Assembly (NCBI GenBank): GCA_916048095.2
Contig: CAJZIA020000007.1
Span: 29,497-93,496, forward strand
Length of the DNA stretch: 64,000 bases
Direction: 5' to 3'
From: Sacculina carcini
Lineage: Eukaryota > Arthropoda > Thecostraca > Sacculinidae
Shown piece by piece: positions 52,201 through 58,273 of this stretch. The notes beneath the pieces were generated by a model. It saw nothing but the letters and a program-made list of their open reading frames with translations. It ran no database searches and was not told where the DNA came from. How positions within the stretch are numbered: position 1 is the first letter of the stretch; each line of letters begins with the position of its first letter. A program made the translations under genes and the position numbers.

Positions 52201-55200
52201 AGCTCACACACGAGTTCCAGTCTGTCCAACCACTCTGTGATATTCTGCGCGTCCGATCCACTGAACTCCGGAATTAGACGCACGTCCATGCTGGTCCCTT
52301 GTTCATCACCGTGCACCGACATGGCCGAAATAGCTTGTAATTGTATTGGAGAACAAATGATGGACGATGAAATATATATAACACAATCACACAATCGCAC
52401 AATATGACACCGAGTAAATACACACAACGCTCGATATTCACACCGCGGAAACGAGTACAAAACACCAAGAACAACGCACTCGGCACACCGCCGTACACTC
52501 TCACTCAAAGCTTCCGCGCACCGTTCACACTCACACCATGAACGCTTGATCTCGACTCCCCATGAAACTCAACGCGTCATCGCACCCCCTTTACACTGCC
52601 CATACTTCCCCCAGTTACATCGCCACCAAGACAGTACAGGATAGACGCACACGCGCACACATATACACGCACACACACACTCACATGCATACACATACAC
52701 ACACGTGCACACCATCTGCCTGTATAACCAGTGCTGCGCATACAGACACGCACGCATTCACAAACAAACATCTACCGCTCGCGCAAGGACCACAGCCACA
52801 CAAACACGTGACTGCACACACACATACACGGCCTCTGCCAACGCGACCAGTGCTGCGCGTGTATACAGACACACAGACATACAAACGTTGAATGTCATGT
52901 AAGCAAACGTTCAATATATCGGAACAACTCGCGCATCGCTCGCTCTGGCGCCTCGGATGAACACTGTGAAATTACACTGGTGCAGGATCTATTGATTTGC
53001 AGGTCTGACACTGGGAGACAACTTGAGCCACTTGCCTGCGATTGGCGGCCAACTTTGCTCTTCTCACAAAATAGTAAGTACGGCGAACGCCGGGATGACC
53101 TGTTTCGTGATGAATTCTTGACACATCAGACAATACATCATTCCCGGCACAAGCAGCTGTAACAGGCAAACACGTTTGTAATGGTGCGCGTTCATTGTTA
53201 TTGTTGCGCAGCCATGATTGTGGAACTCTACTCAAAATATCGGCTCTATTGTCTGACGACTTTACCAAATGTACAAGCACCGATAAACCATATTCTTCCA
53301 CAATTGATTGGAACGTTGAAATCCGCCTCCGAATCAGTAGCTCACCTGACGCTTTGGTTCGCAGTCTGGCTTTCCCTGACACAGCATCATTAAGCCAGTG
53401 GTACACCGAACTCGAATCAGTCATAAGGTGAATCCTTTTCATCTGCCAGGCAACTGCTAAGCTCATACCTTTTAGCGCAGCGTCTAATTCGGCCATGTTA
53501 ATATGGGCGTCCTGGTTCTGACGCAGCCAAGAAGAATCTTCAATTATGTCGCCATCAACCTCAAGAGCGACACCAAGCGCTAACGAACTGGCATCCACCC
53601 AGAGAGTAGCTTCATAATTTTTCACTTGCCAGCTGCCTTTGGCTGGATCGTTACTCCTCGATCGCTCATACAGATCATCCACTAACGATCTTACACTAGC
53701 GTCTTCAACTTCTTCATCCCATGTAGTGGTGACCGCCGTGGCTCGACGTTTTATGTAGGAACACGCTGGTCGAAGGAAACCACATACCGGGAGGTGACTG
53801 GTTACTCTTCCACACCAGGAAAACAATGAGCGCCTAGTAAGTTTTGTTGGCACCTCGGGAATCTGTTGATCTCTTCTCCACATTACTACCCCGTCTTCTC
53901 TGCCAACGCGTACACCTAATACTTTGGCACCGTCGTAAATGCGCACAGGTGGCTTGCAAACCAAACCGTACCTTCGTAAGTGATCCACTACAGTAGTTGG
54001 CGACACAATGCTTTCATCCACAAGTATGTCATCAACATAGGGAGAAGTACCTCTGTAAATATCGTCTCTCATTTTCAACACAGCCGCCAAAACAGTTTTC
54101 ATTACCATTGGAGCAATTGAAAGACCAAAACCTAGTCTCGTCAAGCAAAATCTTTGACCGCGATACATTACTGTCTGGTAGGACCACAATGAACTATCAA
54201 CTTTCAATTGAAGATATGCGTCCTTCAGGTCGACCAGCGAAACCCTGTCTCCACGACATCTCCAATCCCTCAATTTTTCCGAACACACATCAGCATCGGC
54301 CGTATGAGCGTCAAGATGCTGATTCAGCTCCCTGTAATCCATTACAGGACGCACCTTTTCTCCATTTCTTTGCTGGACGGCCATCATGGGAATGAGTCCT
54401 TTGGCCGGACCAAGAACAGATTCGTCGAACGGTTTTAGCCAGCCGAGACTTATCCACCGTTCAACCTCACGATCATATTTACATTTGGCCGCATCAGGTA
54501 TTCTGTACTGAGAAATCTTGTTGTTCAACATATCAGGTCCCTCTCCATCTGCCCATTTCCAGCTAACAGTCCATGATCGATCGCCGTCGTCATAGAGCAC
54601 CTGAAAATCTTTTTCGTCTAACTTGATCTCAGCCAGTTCTTTGTCATGAATGGCAGCTGTCAAACACACACATTGAGATTGGCCACCAAGAACCACTTCT
54701 CCACGAGATGACACAGACACTCCTCCCAGCAACTTAATTCCATTCATGCCAAGGATTATGTCAAACCCGATAGGATGGAATTCAACCACCAACACTTCCA
54801 CTCGTGCTGATTGTCCTCCGTCCAACTGCACAAGCACATAACCAACACCAGAACATTTTGTAGTCTCTCCACTCACTGTTACGAAACTCACATTTCTTTT
54901 GCTCCAATGAAAACAACAAGTAGCACAGGCGATGCTGATAGAACACCCAGTGTCCACCAACACATTTCTGCACACACCGTCGACGACTAGTTGGACACTG
55001 GGAAGCGCCTCATTCATTGACGAGAAGAGACCGGCGCTGACGTCTCTCCCCCCTTCGCGTTTCCCTGTTCCGGACACCTTACAGCGATGTGGCCTTGTTT
55101 GCCGCACTTGTAGCACACAATGGGCTGTCTGTCTTTATTACACATTCTAGACACGTGTCCCATCTTGCCACAGTTGAAACAGCGCACTGGCTGATTCTCC

Positions 55201-56660
55201 CTTGACAAAGTGCGGCCGCCTGCGCACATAGCACTGCTCGATTCCGCCAGTCTCCGTTCATCAGACAGAATCACGCGTGCACGCTCCAGCACTTGCTCCA
55301 GTGGCATATCGTCCAACTTGGTGTTGGCGCGCAGCATATGCCTCACACTCTCCGGAAGACCACTTATGAACGCGCATTTGAGTGGAAGGTCACCTGTAAT
55401 GCCACACCTGCCGGCCAATTTTTCAACATCCGCCAAATAAACATCCGCAGATTCTCCACCCATCAATGTGCGCGACATGAGTGCCTCATATGAGGAGAAA
55501 GGATCCGCTCCGAAGGCTCGAACCAATGCATCGCTGACTTTACTTACGTCAAGTTGATCACCATCGGAAAGCCGGTCTACTACAGCGTAGGCGTCTCCAG
55601 ATAATCTCATCTGTATGACGGTAGCAACATCTGCGACCTTTCGAAGTCTGCACATCTTCTTTACCTTGCATAGCCAGTCAGTGACGTCACCTTTCCCGCC
55701 AAATTCTGGAATTAATCGCAGATCTAATTCCTTCTCGACAATCCGCGAGTCATCCTCAACTTTAGTCATGATGCCGAAATAGCTTGTGGCAAATATATTC
55801 AAGCCAAAAACACGAAAAATACGGAACAATCCCCTCACACTTCAAACACCCACACCAAAAAAAATACCAAAATCCCTGTTTAATCGATAAATTCAAGACA
55901 GTTTAAATTACACTACATATAAATCAATAACTCTCGTGATAAACATCACAACGGCACCTCGCAGAAATCACAACAACAGATCCATTGTGTATAAACAGGT
56001 GCCTGTCCTGCTGTGTGTGCGTGTGTCGATGGTCCTGTAATTGCAGTTCTTGTGACTGGTGTGTATTCGTTCGCGTATGCTCTTCCAGACTCTGTATTCT
56101 GTTTAGTCAATGTGGTTGTGTGTGTCCCACATTAAGCGTGTTTATTGTACATCGTCAGTGAAATGTATGGTGCAAAAGCTAGAAAACGTTACAAGCATAA
56201 TTACTGCAAAATGATATGATCTAACTCACCTTGGCTGAGTACCGCAACGTTGGCGGTACCTGCGAAACGCTCGCTGAATTTTCACTGCAGCTTCGTTTTT
56301 CTGGGTCAGCTGCTTCCTGGTCCGATATCCTCGGAAAATCCTTTGCAGTGTGCCAGCAGAATACTGCAGCCTCTGGTAGGGGCTTTTGTCGCTGTAATGC
56401 ACACTGCCATGATATTTTAATCCAAATGCAGGCCGCTCTGATGCTGCATGTTCTTTCCTGCCAGCTGCTGCATTGCCAGAACGTCGGCTTCCACTTGCAA
56501 TGGCACGGGTGTCGTTACCGCCCGGCTGGTGATACTGCACATACCGACTTCGCACGCTATATCCACTTAGTGCGTCATCGCTGGCTGAGTCTTGCTGCAT
56601 CTCTTGTTGTCGGCGGTAATGGCACGGCGAACATCGGCCCGAATTCTGCCGGTGAGTCAT
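36296..56660 (-). CDS. IQ-Kelch-Ig multidomain protein, about 679 aa, ten exons
   Basis: Exons in gene order: 56230-56660, 41764-41905, 41239-41463, 40794-41026, 39780-39997, 39022-39183, 38598-38717, 37621-37818, 36970-37083, 36296-36492. All junctions are GT-AG and the phases agree, giving 680 codons including the stop. Exon 39022-39183 has the least certain donor. ATG 56660 has an in-frame TGA 24 nt upstream, supporting it as the start. The protein has two IQ motifs (calmodulin or myosin light-chain binding), six Kelch blades and two Ig domains; no signal peptide or membrane segment is evident. It looks like a cytoplasmic, possibly cytoskeletal adaptor, which is an inference. Intron 1 (14.3 kb) is swollen by three retrotransposons. 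I know no named gene with this order. Confidence 0.75.
36825..36958. repeat. (TG)n-rich intron tract
   Basis: TGTG/TTTGTG repeats between exons 9 and 10. Open frames here are repeat artefacts. A CA-rich tract lies at 37088-37173 on the other side of exon 9. Confidence 0.9.
36970..37083 (-). CDS. Exon 9: first half of Ig domain 2
   Basis: Reads PVFQSFPKSATLDHGQSYTTSFCLSE, split here for length as PVFQSFPKSATLDHG and QSYTTSFCLSE. This is the A-C strand region of an I-set domain (P.F...P...t...G....s.C). Acceptor TATGCAG, donor CAG|GTGATT. The intron splits the Ig domain at the same relative place and phase (phase 1) as in domain 1. Confidence 0.75.
37621..37818 (-). CDS. Exon 8: second half of Ig domain 1
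   Basis: Reads FDVVWLHNNNEI, DTYSLVIAEVFPEDEGAY and TCEAFNDAGE: a textbook I-set domain with the W, L and D-E-G-A-Y-T-C motifs, as in titin, MLCK or SPEG Ig repeats. Acceptor TTTGTTCAG, donor GTAG|GTGCGA. Confidence 0.88.
38340..38585. repeat. 29-bp minisatellite in intron 7
   Basis: About eight copies of a 29-bp unit built on TTTCTATG(TTG)n TTTGTTGTTCAG. It makes Cys/Val/Phe-rich shadow frames on the plus strand. It lies just past the donor of exon 7 (minus strand). Confidence 0.93.
38598..38717 (-). CDS. Exon 7: linker and first half of Ig domain 1
   Basis: Basic linker (MRSSKKTRHTRT) followed by PRIVEHLQSQTVQDGQTL and RLSCCITG, the G-x-x-x-x-L-x-C start of an Ig fold. Acceptor TTTGTATTCCAG, donor ACTG|GTGTGT. 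Confidence 0.8.
38900..39012. repeat. Inverted repeat with 33-bp arms (X2 copy)
   Basis: Arms 38900-38932 and 38980-39012 are perfect reverse complements. It starts within 10 nt of the proposed end of Kelch exon 5, so a stem in the pre-mRNA could affect that donor. Confidence 0.9.
39022..39183 (-). CDS. Exon 6: Kelch blade 6
   Basis: Reads MDEFLVLGGDNAELSAMNSV then EQFSSRTGQLMPAVASLP. Acceptor GTGTGTATAG joins in frame to exon 5. The donor is placed at CCGA|GTGTGC because it gives the phase needed by exon 7; other GT sites nearby do not. Confidence 0.65.
39535..39720. mobile_element. MITE-like element, X2 copy
   Basis: Copy of 14214-14399 in the intron between exons 5 and 6. Confidence 0.4.
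39780..39997 (-). CDS. Exon 5: Kelch blade 5
   Basis: Reads WSDGPALRRSCSHGRLIVTG, then ILYLVGG, NRVEMWDSRQQRWKLVARL and RCRHALVGYG. Acceptor CGAATTACAG, donor TACG|GTGAGA. Confidence 0.82.
40306..40626. repeat. Tandem 170-bp repeat, X2 copy
   Basis: Copy of 14985-15305 in the intron between exons 4 and 5. Confidence 0.75.
40794..41026 (-). CDS. Exon 4: Kelch blades 3 and 4
   Basis: Reads VLYILGGQDDCGYSM, VQVYCPSRDSWTEMSELP, RSGLTCAVFQHKIWVVGG and TTVFLYDPLSKT. Acceptor GCTGATTTACAG, donor AAAAC|GTACGC. The spliced junction restores a Kelch strand ending in a Trp. Confidence 0.85.
41239..41463 (-). CDS. Exon 3: Kelch blade 2
   Basis: Reads NEWEFVGITPDRRRYATATF, NGKVYVVGGVD, WILDLHTCEWTRGPDMP and HHAAVACM. 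This is a complete Kelch blade with the GG pair. Strong acceptor TTTGTCTGCAG, weaker donor ATG|GTGCTG. Length is exactly 75 codons in phase 0. Confidence 0.85.
41764..41905 (-). CDS. Exon 2: Kelch blade 1
   Basis: Reads ASHRLLDKDDTTVFVIGGVD and GDICRLNVSR. Acceptor ATTTGGTCCAG gives an open join to exon 1. An alternative AG six bases downstream would create an immediate stop. Donor CCAGG|GTGAGA. Confidence 0.78.
42025..42494 (+). repeat. Element 1 5' LTR
   Basis: Starts TGTGGTGT and ends GATTACA. It contains two (TG)n tracts, a (CAT)n tract and a TATATAT box at about 42452, 42 nt before the LTR end. Confidence 0.95.
42495..42506 (+). promoter_or_regulatory. Element 1 primer-binding site (tRNA-Phe 5'-end complement)
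   Basis: AGCTATTTCGGC follows the LTR with no gap. It is the exact reverse complement of GCCGAAATAGCT, the first 12 nt of animal tRNA-Phe. It is not the usual TGG-starting complement of a tRNA 3' end. The same 12-mer is at this place in elements 2 and 3. Confidence 0.75.
42511..43251 (+). pseudogene. Element 1 gag, frameshifted
   Basis: ATG 42511 lies 4 nt after the primer-binding site. The capsid-like N-terminal part (about 170 aa; FDGSSSVTGWIDKFELLV) is open to 43158. The nucleocapsid part with one CCHC knuckle (CWICGKPGHISRSC, about 43180-43225) is in another frame, so an indel lies near 43030-43150. The region GGAAAAC at about 43229, in the place of the frameshift site of elements 2 and 3, would shift into the protease frame. 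Confidence 0.8.
43252..43740 (+). pseudogene. Element 1 protease region, frameshifted
   Basis: Aspartic protease with the active-site triplet in RILVDTGCSKSVVG. The frame is open to 43635. The continuation (LTDKDFTAIFSEGKWE) is in the next frame and the RT frame differs again, so two further indels lie near 43600 and 43725. Confidence 0.8.
43741..46094 (+). CDS. Element 1 RT-RNase H-integrase
   Basis: A long open frame (761 codons from ATG 43809). RT shows RPVLDYRELNEY, VDLKSAYLQVHID, RLGFGLNAAPKIM and the catalytic SYIDDVIV. RNase H shows WCDASS, INLAELEAV and MTDS. Integrase shows an H-H-C-C region (HSRHHFG...CKQC) and the D, D, E residues in AVDTTHY, LLMDNS and GNGIVERNHR. The C-terminus is acidic then Arg-rich. 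Relationship to Ty3/Gypsy is inferred from domain order and RT motifs. Confidence 0.88.
46147..46155 (+). other. Element 1 polypurine tract
   Basis: ATGGGGGCG directly precedes the 3' LTR. It is G-rich like the GGGGGGAG tract of elements 2 and 3, with one C. Confidence 0.7.
46156..46623 (+). repeat. Element 1 3' LTR
   Basis: 468 bp, identical by eye to the 5' LTR except for one fewer TG unit. Confidence 0.95.
46722..46837 (+). repeat. Dispersed repeat with (TAA)n tail, X2 copy
   Basis: Copy of 16790-16905, stranded between element 1 and element 3. Confidence 0.5.
46955..47148 (-). repeat. Element 3 3' LTR
   Basis: Short 194-bp LTR bordered on its inner side by the polypurine tract (GGGGGGAG on the minus strand, 47149-47156). 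Confidence 0.93.
47149..47156 (-). other. Element 3 polypurine tract
   Basis: GGGGGGAG on the minus strand, immediately before the 3' LTR. It is identical to the tract of element 2. Confidence 0.8.
47185..48019 (-). pseudogene. Element 3 integrase, downstream portion
   Basis: Continuation of the pol frame cut by element 2. It carries the catalytic D, D, E set (GVDITHYGG, LLLDNDTAF, GNGITERCHR) and the C-terminal domain (DSVWVRPPG, VEVNGMPRHIRDLRP). It ends with TAA at 47187-47185. The upstream part is at 52977-55065. Confidence 0.9.
48020..48660 (-). repeat. Element 2 3' LTR
   Basis: 641 bp. The pol stop codon (48658-48656) lies a few bases inside it. Confidence 0.95.
48656..50875 (-). CDS. 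Element 2 RT-RNase H-integrase
   Basis: Open frame with the RT core (DLEKAYLQIRVD, RLGFGLNVAPMVM, catalytic SAYVDDILF), RNase H (WVDASSLAIG, INMAELDAV, LMTDS) and integrase (HHDSGHPGVRK...CDVC zinc region; AIDFTHYGG, LLDNDTAF, GNGIVERCHR). Separated from the upstream protease frame by a one-base shift in the A-rich run near 50874-50888. It is otherwise undamaged. Confidence 0.9.
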   Translation of the reverse strand, partial: KVRPVLDYREVNKSIDSHTADADACGQKLREWRRMGVNVGILDLEKAYLQIRVDQSLWPYQTVVIDGTRFCLTRLGFGLNVAPMVMKAVVDATLKMDREIESVASAYVDDILFKADIVSPERIKRHFARYGLSSKAPEVVADGSRVLGLRVWEERGHLTWARDNNLPELPAKLTKRSLFSYCGALIAHYPSCGWLRVASAFVKRKANAVSCGWDDEINDDHLKSVVADLDRKVNREDPSHGRWDVSGITARLWVDASSLAIGACLESNGDVIEDAAWLRRDDATHINMAELDAVVKGINLAIVWEMKSIELMTDSAVVHKWVKDALSGKSRVKTKAAGEMLIRRRISLIADLAHEYDMSIEVKLVKSAENKADVLTRVPRTWLKDNELRDVPICAAGIDRNQLISNIHHDSGHPGVRKSLFFARKADQGVTRREVYAVVRKCDVCNSVDPAPVKWRNGNLSVRDVWDRIAIDFTHYGGCHYLSIIDCGPSRFTLWKCVRVQTSAVVVALLESLFLERSAPREILLDNDTAFRSREFRQFATSWGVRIHYRCAHAPSGNGIVERCHRSVKTIAARKQCTIQEAVYWFNVRPQNNDESTSPFNMLYQYTARVKGLSHDLSVARQDVQECPFVQGDLVWAKPPNSRCYSKYLPGVVTRVVSNQSVDVDGVPRHVRDLRMRHTEPEVAQQPISDDEELVVSFGRAPRANVASHDVAPAESPRRSNRRRVAPRCFCCDEQQGGV
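48661..48668 (-). other. Element 2 polypurine tract
   Basis: GGGGGGAG on the minus strand directly before the 3' LTR. Confidence 0.8.
50876..51620 (-). pseudogene. Element 2 protease and RT N-terminus, frameshifted end
   Basis: Reached by -1 frameshift from gag. The protease active site is in RRALVDTGCSQSIA. The connector (DEKDFSLSFTDRGGF, TVRWKWANG) leads to the RT start (GLIPLMAV), then the frame breaks in the homopolymer near 50880. The break may be a real mutation or a base-calling error. Confidence 0.85.
51567..52322 (-). CDS. Element 2 Gag
   Basis: ATG 52322 is one base after the primer-binding site, giving about 251 aa. The N-terminal capsid-like region (IPEFSGSDAQNITEWLDRLE) resembles Ty3-type Gag (retrotransposon gag family). 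One CCHC knuckle (CFCCGGIGHIQRHC) and a basic tail follow. The frame is also open upstream into the LTR. Confidence 0.87.
   Translation of the reverse strand: MSVHGDEQGTSMDVRLIPEFSGSDAQNITEWLDRLELVCELRGVTDVATVIALRLAGGAFAVYQQLPISDRKCVQKVKSALQAAFGIDPYTAYERFHARTLHPNETPDVYLADLKRLASAFGGVPDMALRCAFVSGLPAEVRTTLRANSRLESLDLPQLTARARILLQENQHNEVCLAAREPTATHTAQREIKCFCCGGIGHIQRHCPSNRNRSRFDHDKHNKQNGRDSQGKSGNDSGEASSAPDSSPRQY
51618..51624 (-). promoter_or_regulatory. Element 2 -1 frameshift slippery site
   Basis: GGGAAAC on the minus strand, phased G-GGA-AAC in the gag frame. A -1 slip enters the open protease/pol frame. Confidence 0.75.
52324..52335 (-). promoter_or_regulatory. Element 2 primer-binding site (tRNA-Phe 5'-end complement)
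   Basis: AGCTATTTCGGC on the minus strand, directly after the 5' LTR end ATTACA. Confidence 0.75.
52336..52976 (-). repeat. Element 2 5' LTR
   Basis: 641 bp, CA-rich. A TATATATA box lies about 44 nt from its end, matching the spacing in element 1. Confidence 0.95.
52977..55065 (-). CDS. Element 3 protease-RT-RNase H-integrase N-terminus
   Basis: Open frame entered by -1 frameshift at 55059-55065. Protease RNVLVDTGCSISIA; RT RPVMDYRELNQHLD, VDLKDAYLQLKVD, RLGFGLSIAPMVM and catalytic SPYVDDILV; RNase H WVDASSLALG, INMAELDAA and MTDSSSV; integrase zinc region HHETGHPGVRR...CQTC. It is cut after DPAPV by element 2. The rest is at 47185-48019. Confidence 0.9.
55014..55769 (-). CDS. Element 3 Gag
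   Basis: ATG 55769 is 3 nt after the primer-binding site, giving about 251 aa. The capsid-like region (IPEFGGKGDVTDWLCKVKK) is followed by two CCHC knuckles (CFNCGKMGHVSRMC and CYKCGKQGHIAVRC). The end overlaps pol by about 50 nt downstream of the slippery site. Confidence 0.88.
   Translation of the reverse strand: MTKVEDDSRIVEKELDLRLIPEFGGKGDVTDWLCKVKKMCRLRKVADVATVIQMRLSGDAYAVVDRLSDGDQLDVSKVSDALVRAFGADPFSSYEALMSRTLMGGESADVYLADVEKLAGRCGITGDLPLKCAFISGLPESVRHMLRANTKLDDMPLEQVLERARVILSDERRLAESSSAMCAGGRTLSRENQPVRCFNCGKMGHVSRMCNKDRQPIVCYKCGKQGHIAVRCPEQGNAKGGETSAPVSSRQ
55059..55065 (-). promoter_or_regulatory. Element 3 -1 frameshift slippery site
   Basis: GGGAAAC on the minus strand, phased CA(G-GGA-AAC) in the gag frame, and conserved in position with element 2. 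Confidence 0.78.
55773..55784 (-). promoter_or_regulatory. Element 3 primer-binding site (tRNA-Phe 5'-end complement)
   Basis: AGCTATTTCGGC on the minus strand, directly after the LTR end GCCACA. Confidence 0.75.
55785..55978 (-). repeat. Element 3 5' LTR
   Basis: 194 bp, identical by eye to 46955-47148. Confidence 0.93.
56230..56660 (-). CDS. Exon 1: start codon and two IQ motifs
   Basis: About 143 codons. The first 95 residues are polar and Gln/Arg-rich with no recognised fold. Residues 105-118 (LQRIFRGYRTRKQL) and 128-139 (IQRAFRRYRQRC) fit the IQ consensus for calmodulin or light-chain binding. Donor CCAAG|GTGAGT. ATG is in the context ACAAAATGA. Six nucleotides differ from X1 exon 1 (17275-17705), and all change amino acids. 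Confidence 0.8.
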
Positions 56661-57384
56661 TTTGTAATTGCCAATATTCGCTCAGGATCCTAGAGGCGAG
56701 ATAAAAATCGGTGTCAACTCTCCGTGACGTGCGTGAATATTCAGAAAGCTAAAGTACTTCACTTTGATTGAGTATCAATATAAGTCTTGCGTGTAATTCG
56801 TTTGGTTATATCAACTGCTTATAGTCAACTGTAGAAAATATAAACTAAATTGGAAAACACTATTTCAACAAATAACAGGGAATTATAAGCGGCACACACA
56901 ATGCAAACTCTAAGAGCATTCCTAATTTACGCAAAATTTTTATACAAGGGCCCAATAAACCTGACCTGAGTTGTTAGATTTGGCCTGCACAAACACAAAA
57001 CAAAAACCACTCTGAAAAATCGTACATCACGTCTCGAAAGAAAATCTGCCACAATATTTGTGTAATTCGTGTTGGTCATAATCACCATGACAACGGCGAA
57101 AACCCGCGATCATTTTTCATTCCAACATATATTCATCTATGTGCATGCACTATGCATCTATGTACATGTTTGTTAACACATCATTTTCCTACATTTAAAC
57201 ATCTCGTTTTTATGTTTTTCATATTTTCACAAAAGCTTACAAGCACAATTCATGAAACAACATGACAATTGCTTGTTTTTCATATTTTCACAAAAGCTCA
57301 CTTCAACTTGTATAAAATACTTGACTTCAACAGTTTAGTACGGTTGAACACGGCAGCTTTCATGTACCGAACATACAATAATAT

Positions 57385-57600
57385 ATTACCCAAGCCCTGC
57401 AGGCTTTATTTCAAGTAAACAAGAGACACCCGGACAAATTTGTACAGAGGTTCCCGAGAACTCGAGCTAGACAGCAAAGCTTGGGCGTAAGAGGAGTAAC
57501 CGTGTGGAATGAAATACAAAAATGCGTCAAACAAAGTAGGGCATTGAAGACATTTAAAAAGAAATTCATTGAAGGGATGAATCAAGATAAATGTAAATAA
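57385..57600 (+). pseudogene. LINE ORF2 C-terminal fragment, X2 copy
   Basis: Copy of 18429-18644 with the same GVRGVTVWNEIQ region and stop. It lies upstream of the gene start. Confidence 0.6.
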
Positions 57601-57979
57601 TCAGTGATGCTTCGACGTGTCGAGAGACGATCGACTGATTCAGCAGTGTGCCTATATTGGTTGTAATTATGTTTATCTTGTTGCGATGTCACTGTCTTTT
57701 TTGTACGTTGTCTTTATTCATTGTAAAGGGTCCACATGAAAAAAACGCATGCTTATGTGGGTCCCTGTCACAACGATGGTGTAAATTATATGTTGGTGAC
57801 AAATACATGATATGATATGATATTATTATTATTCTTGTAATCAATATCAATTTATAATTATTTATACTAGTTATTATCATTATTATTACTAAATACATTA
57901 CCAAGATGGAATGCAAAGATCGTGAACGCCATAAATAACACGTATCTAATGCAAAAATTACATCTCACGATAATTAACT

Positions 57980-58273
57980 GTCTGTGTGTGTGTTTGTGTG
58001 TATGTGTGTATGTGTGTGTATGTATGTGTGTGTGTGTGTGTGTGTTTGTGCTCATGTGTGCGTATGTGTGTGTGTATGTGTATGTGTACGTGTATGTGCA
58101 TGTGTGTTTATGTGTGTATGTGTATGTGTGTGTCTATGTGTGTATGTGTATGTGTGTGCTTATGTGTGTATGTGTGTGCTTATGTGTGTATGTGTGTTTA
58201 TGTGTGTATGTGTATCTGTGTGTTTATGTGTGTATGTGTATGTGTGTGCTTATATTTGTATGCGTGTGTGTAA
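57980..58273. repeat. (TG)n/(TATG)n microsatellite, X2 copy
   Basis: Copy of 19024-19317, with one G-to-T change near 58256. Confidence 0.95.

Larger units (their letters stand above)
48020..52976 (-). mobile_element. LTR retrotransposon element 2 (nested in element 3)
   Basis: The 4957-bp element has 641-bp TG...CA LTRs and the 5-bp duplication CTGGT (48015-48019 and 52977-52981) of element 3 integrase sequence. The LTRs differ at about three positions by eye, so it is recent. Related to elements 1 and 3 in proteins, primer-binding site and polypurine tract but with unrelated LTRs. Confidence 0.96.
46955..55978 (-). mobile_element. LTR retrotransposon element 3 (outer, split by element 2)
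   Basis: 194-bp LTRs at 46955-47148 and 55785-55978 look identical and end in TG...CA. The 5-bp duplication is GATCC (46950-46954 and 55979-55983); the empty site is at about 17022. Without element 2 it is about 4.06 kb. Gag and pol are otherwise open, so it was probably intact until element 2 landed in the integrase region. Confidence 0.95.

Noticed and set aside
42025-55978. BEL/Pao assignment for the LTR elements
   Set aside because: Both groups share domain order, but the RT (RLGFGLNVAP, YVDD/YIDD) and integrase motifs look more like Ty3/Gypsy. An RT phylogeny would settle it.
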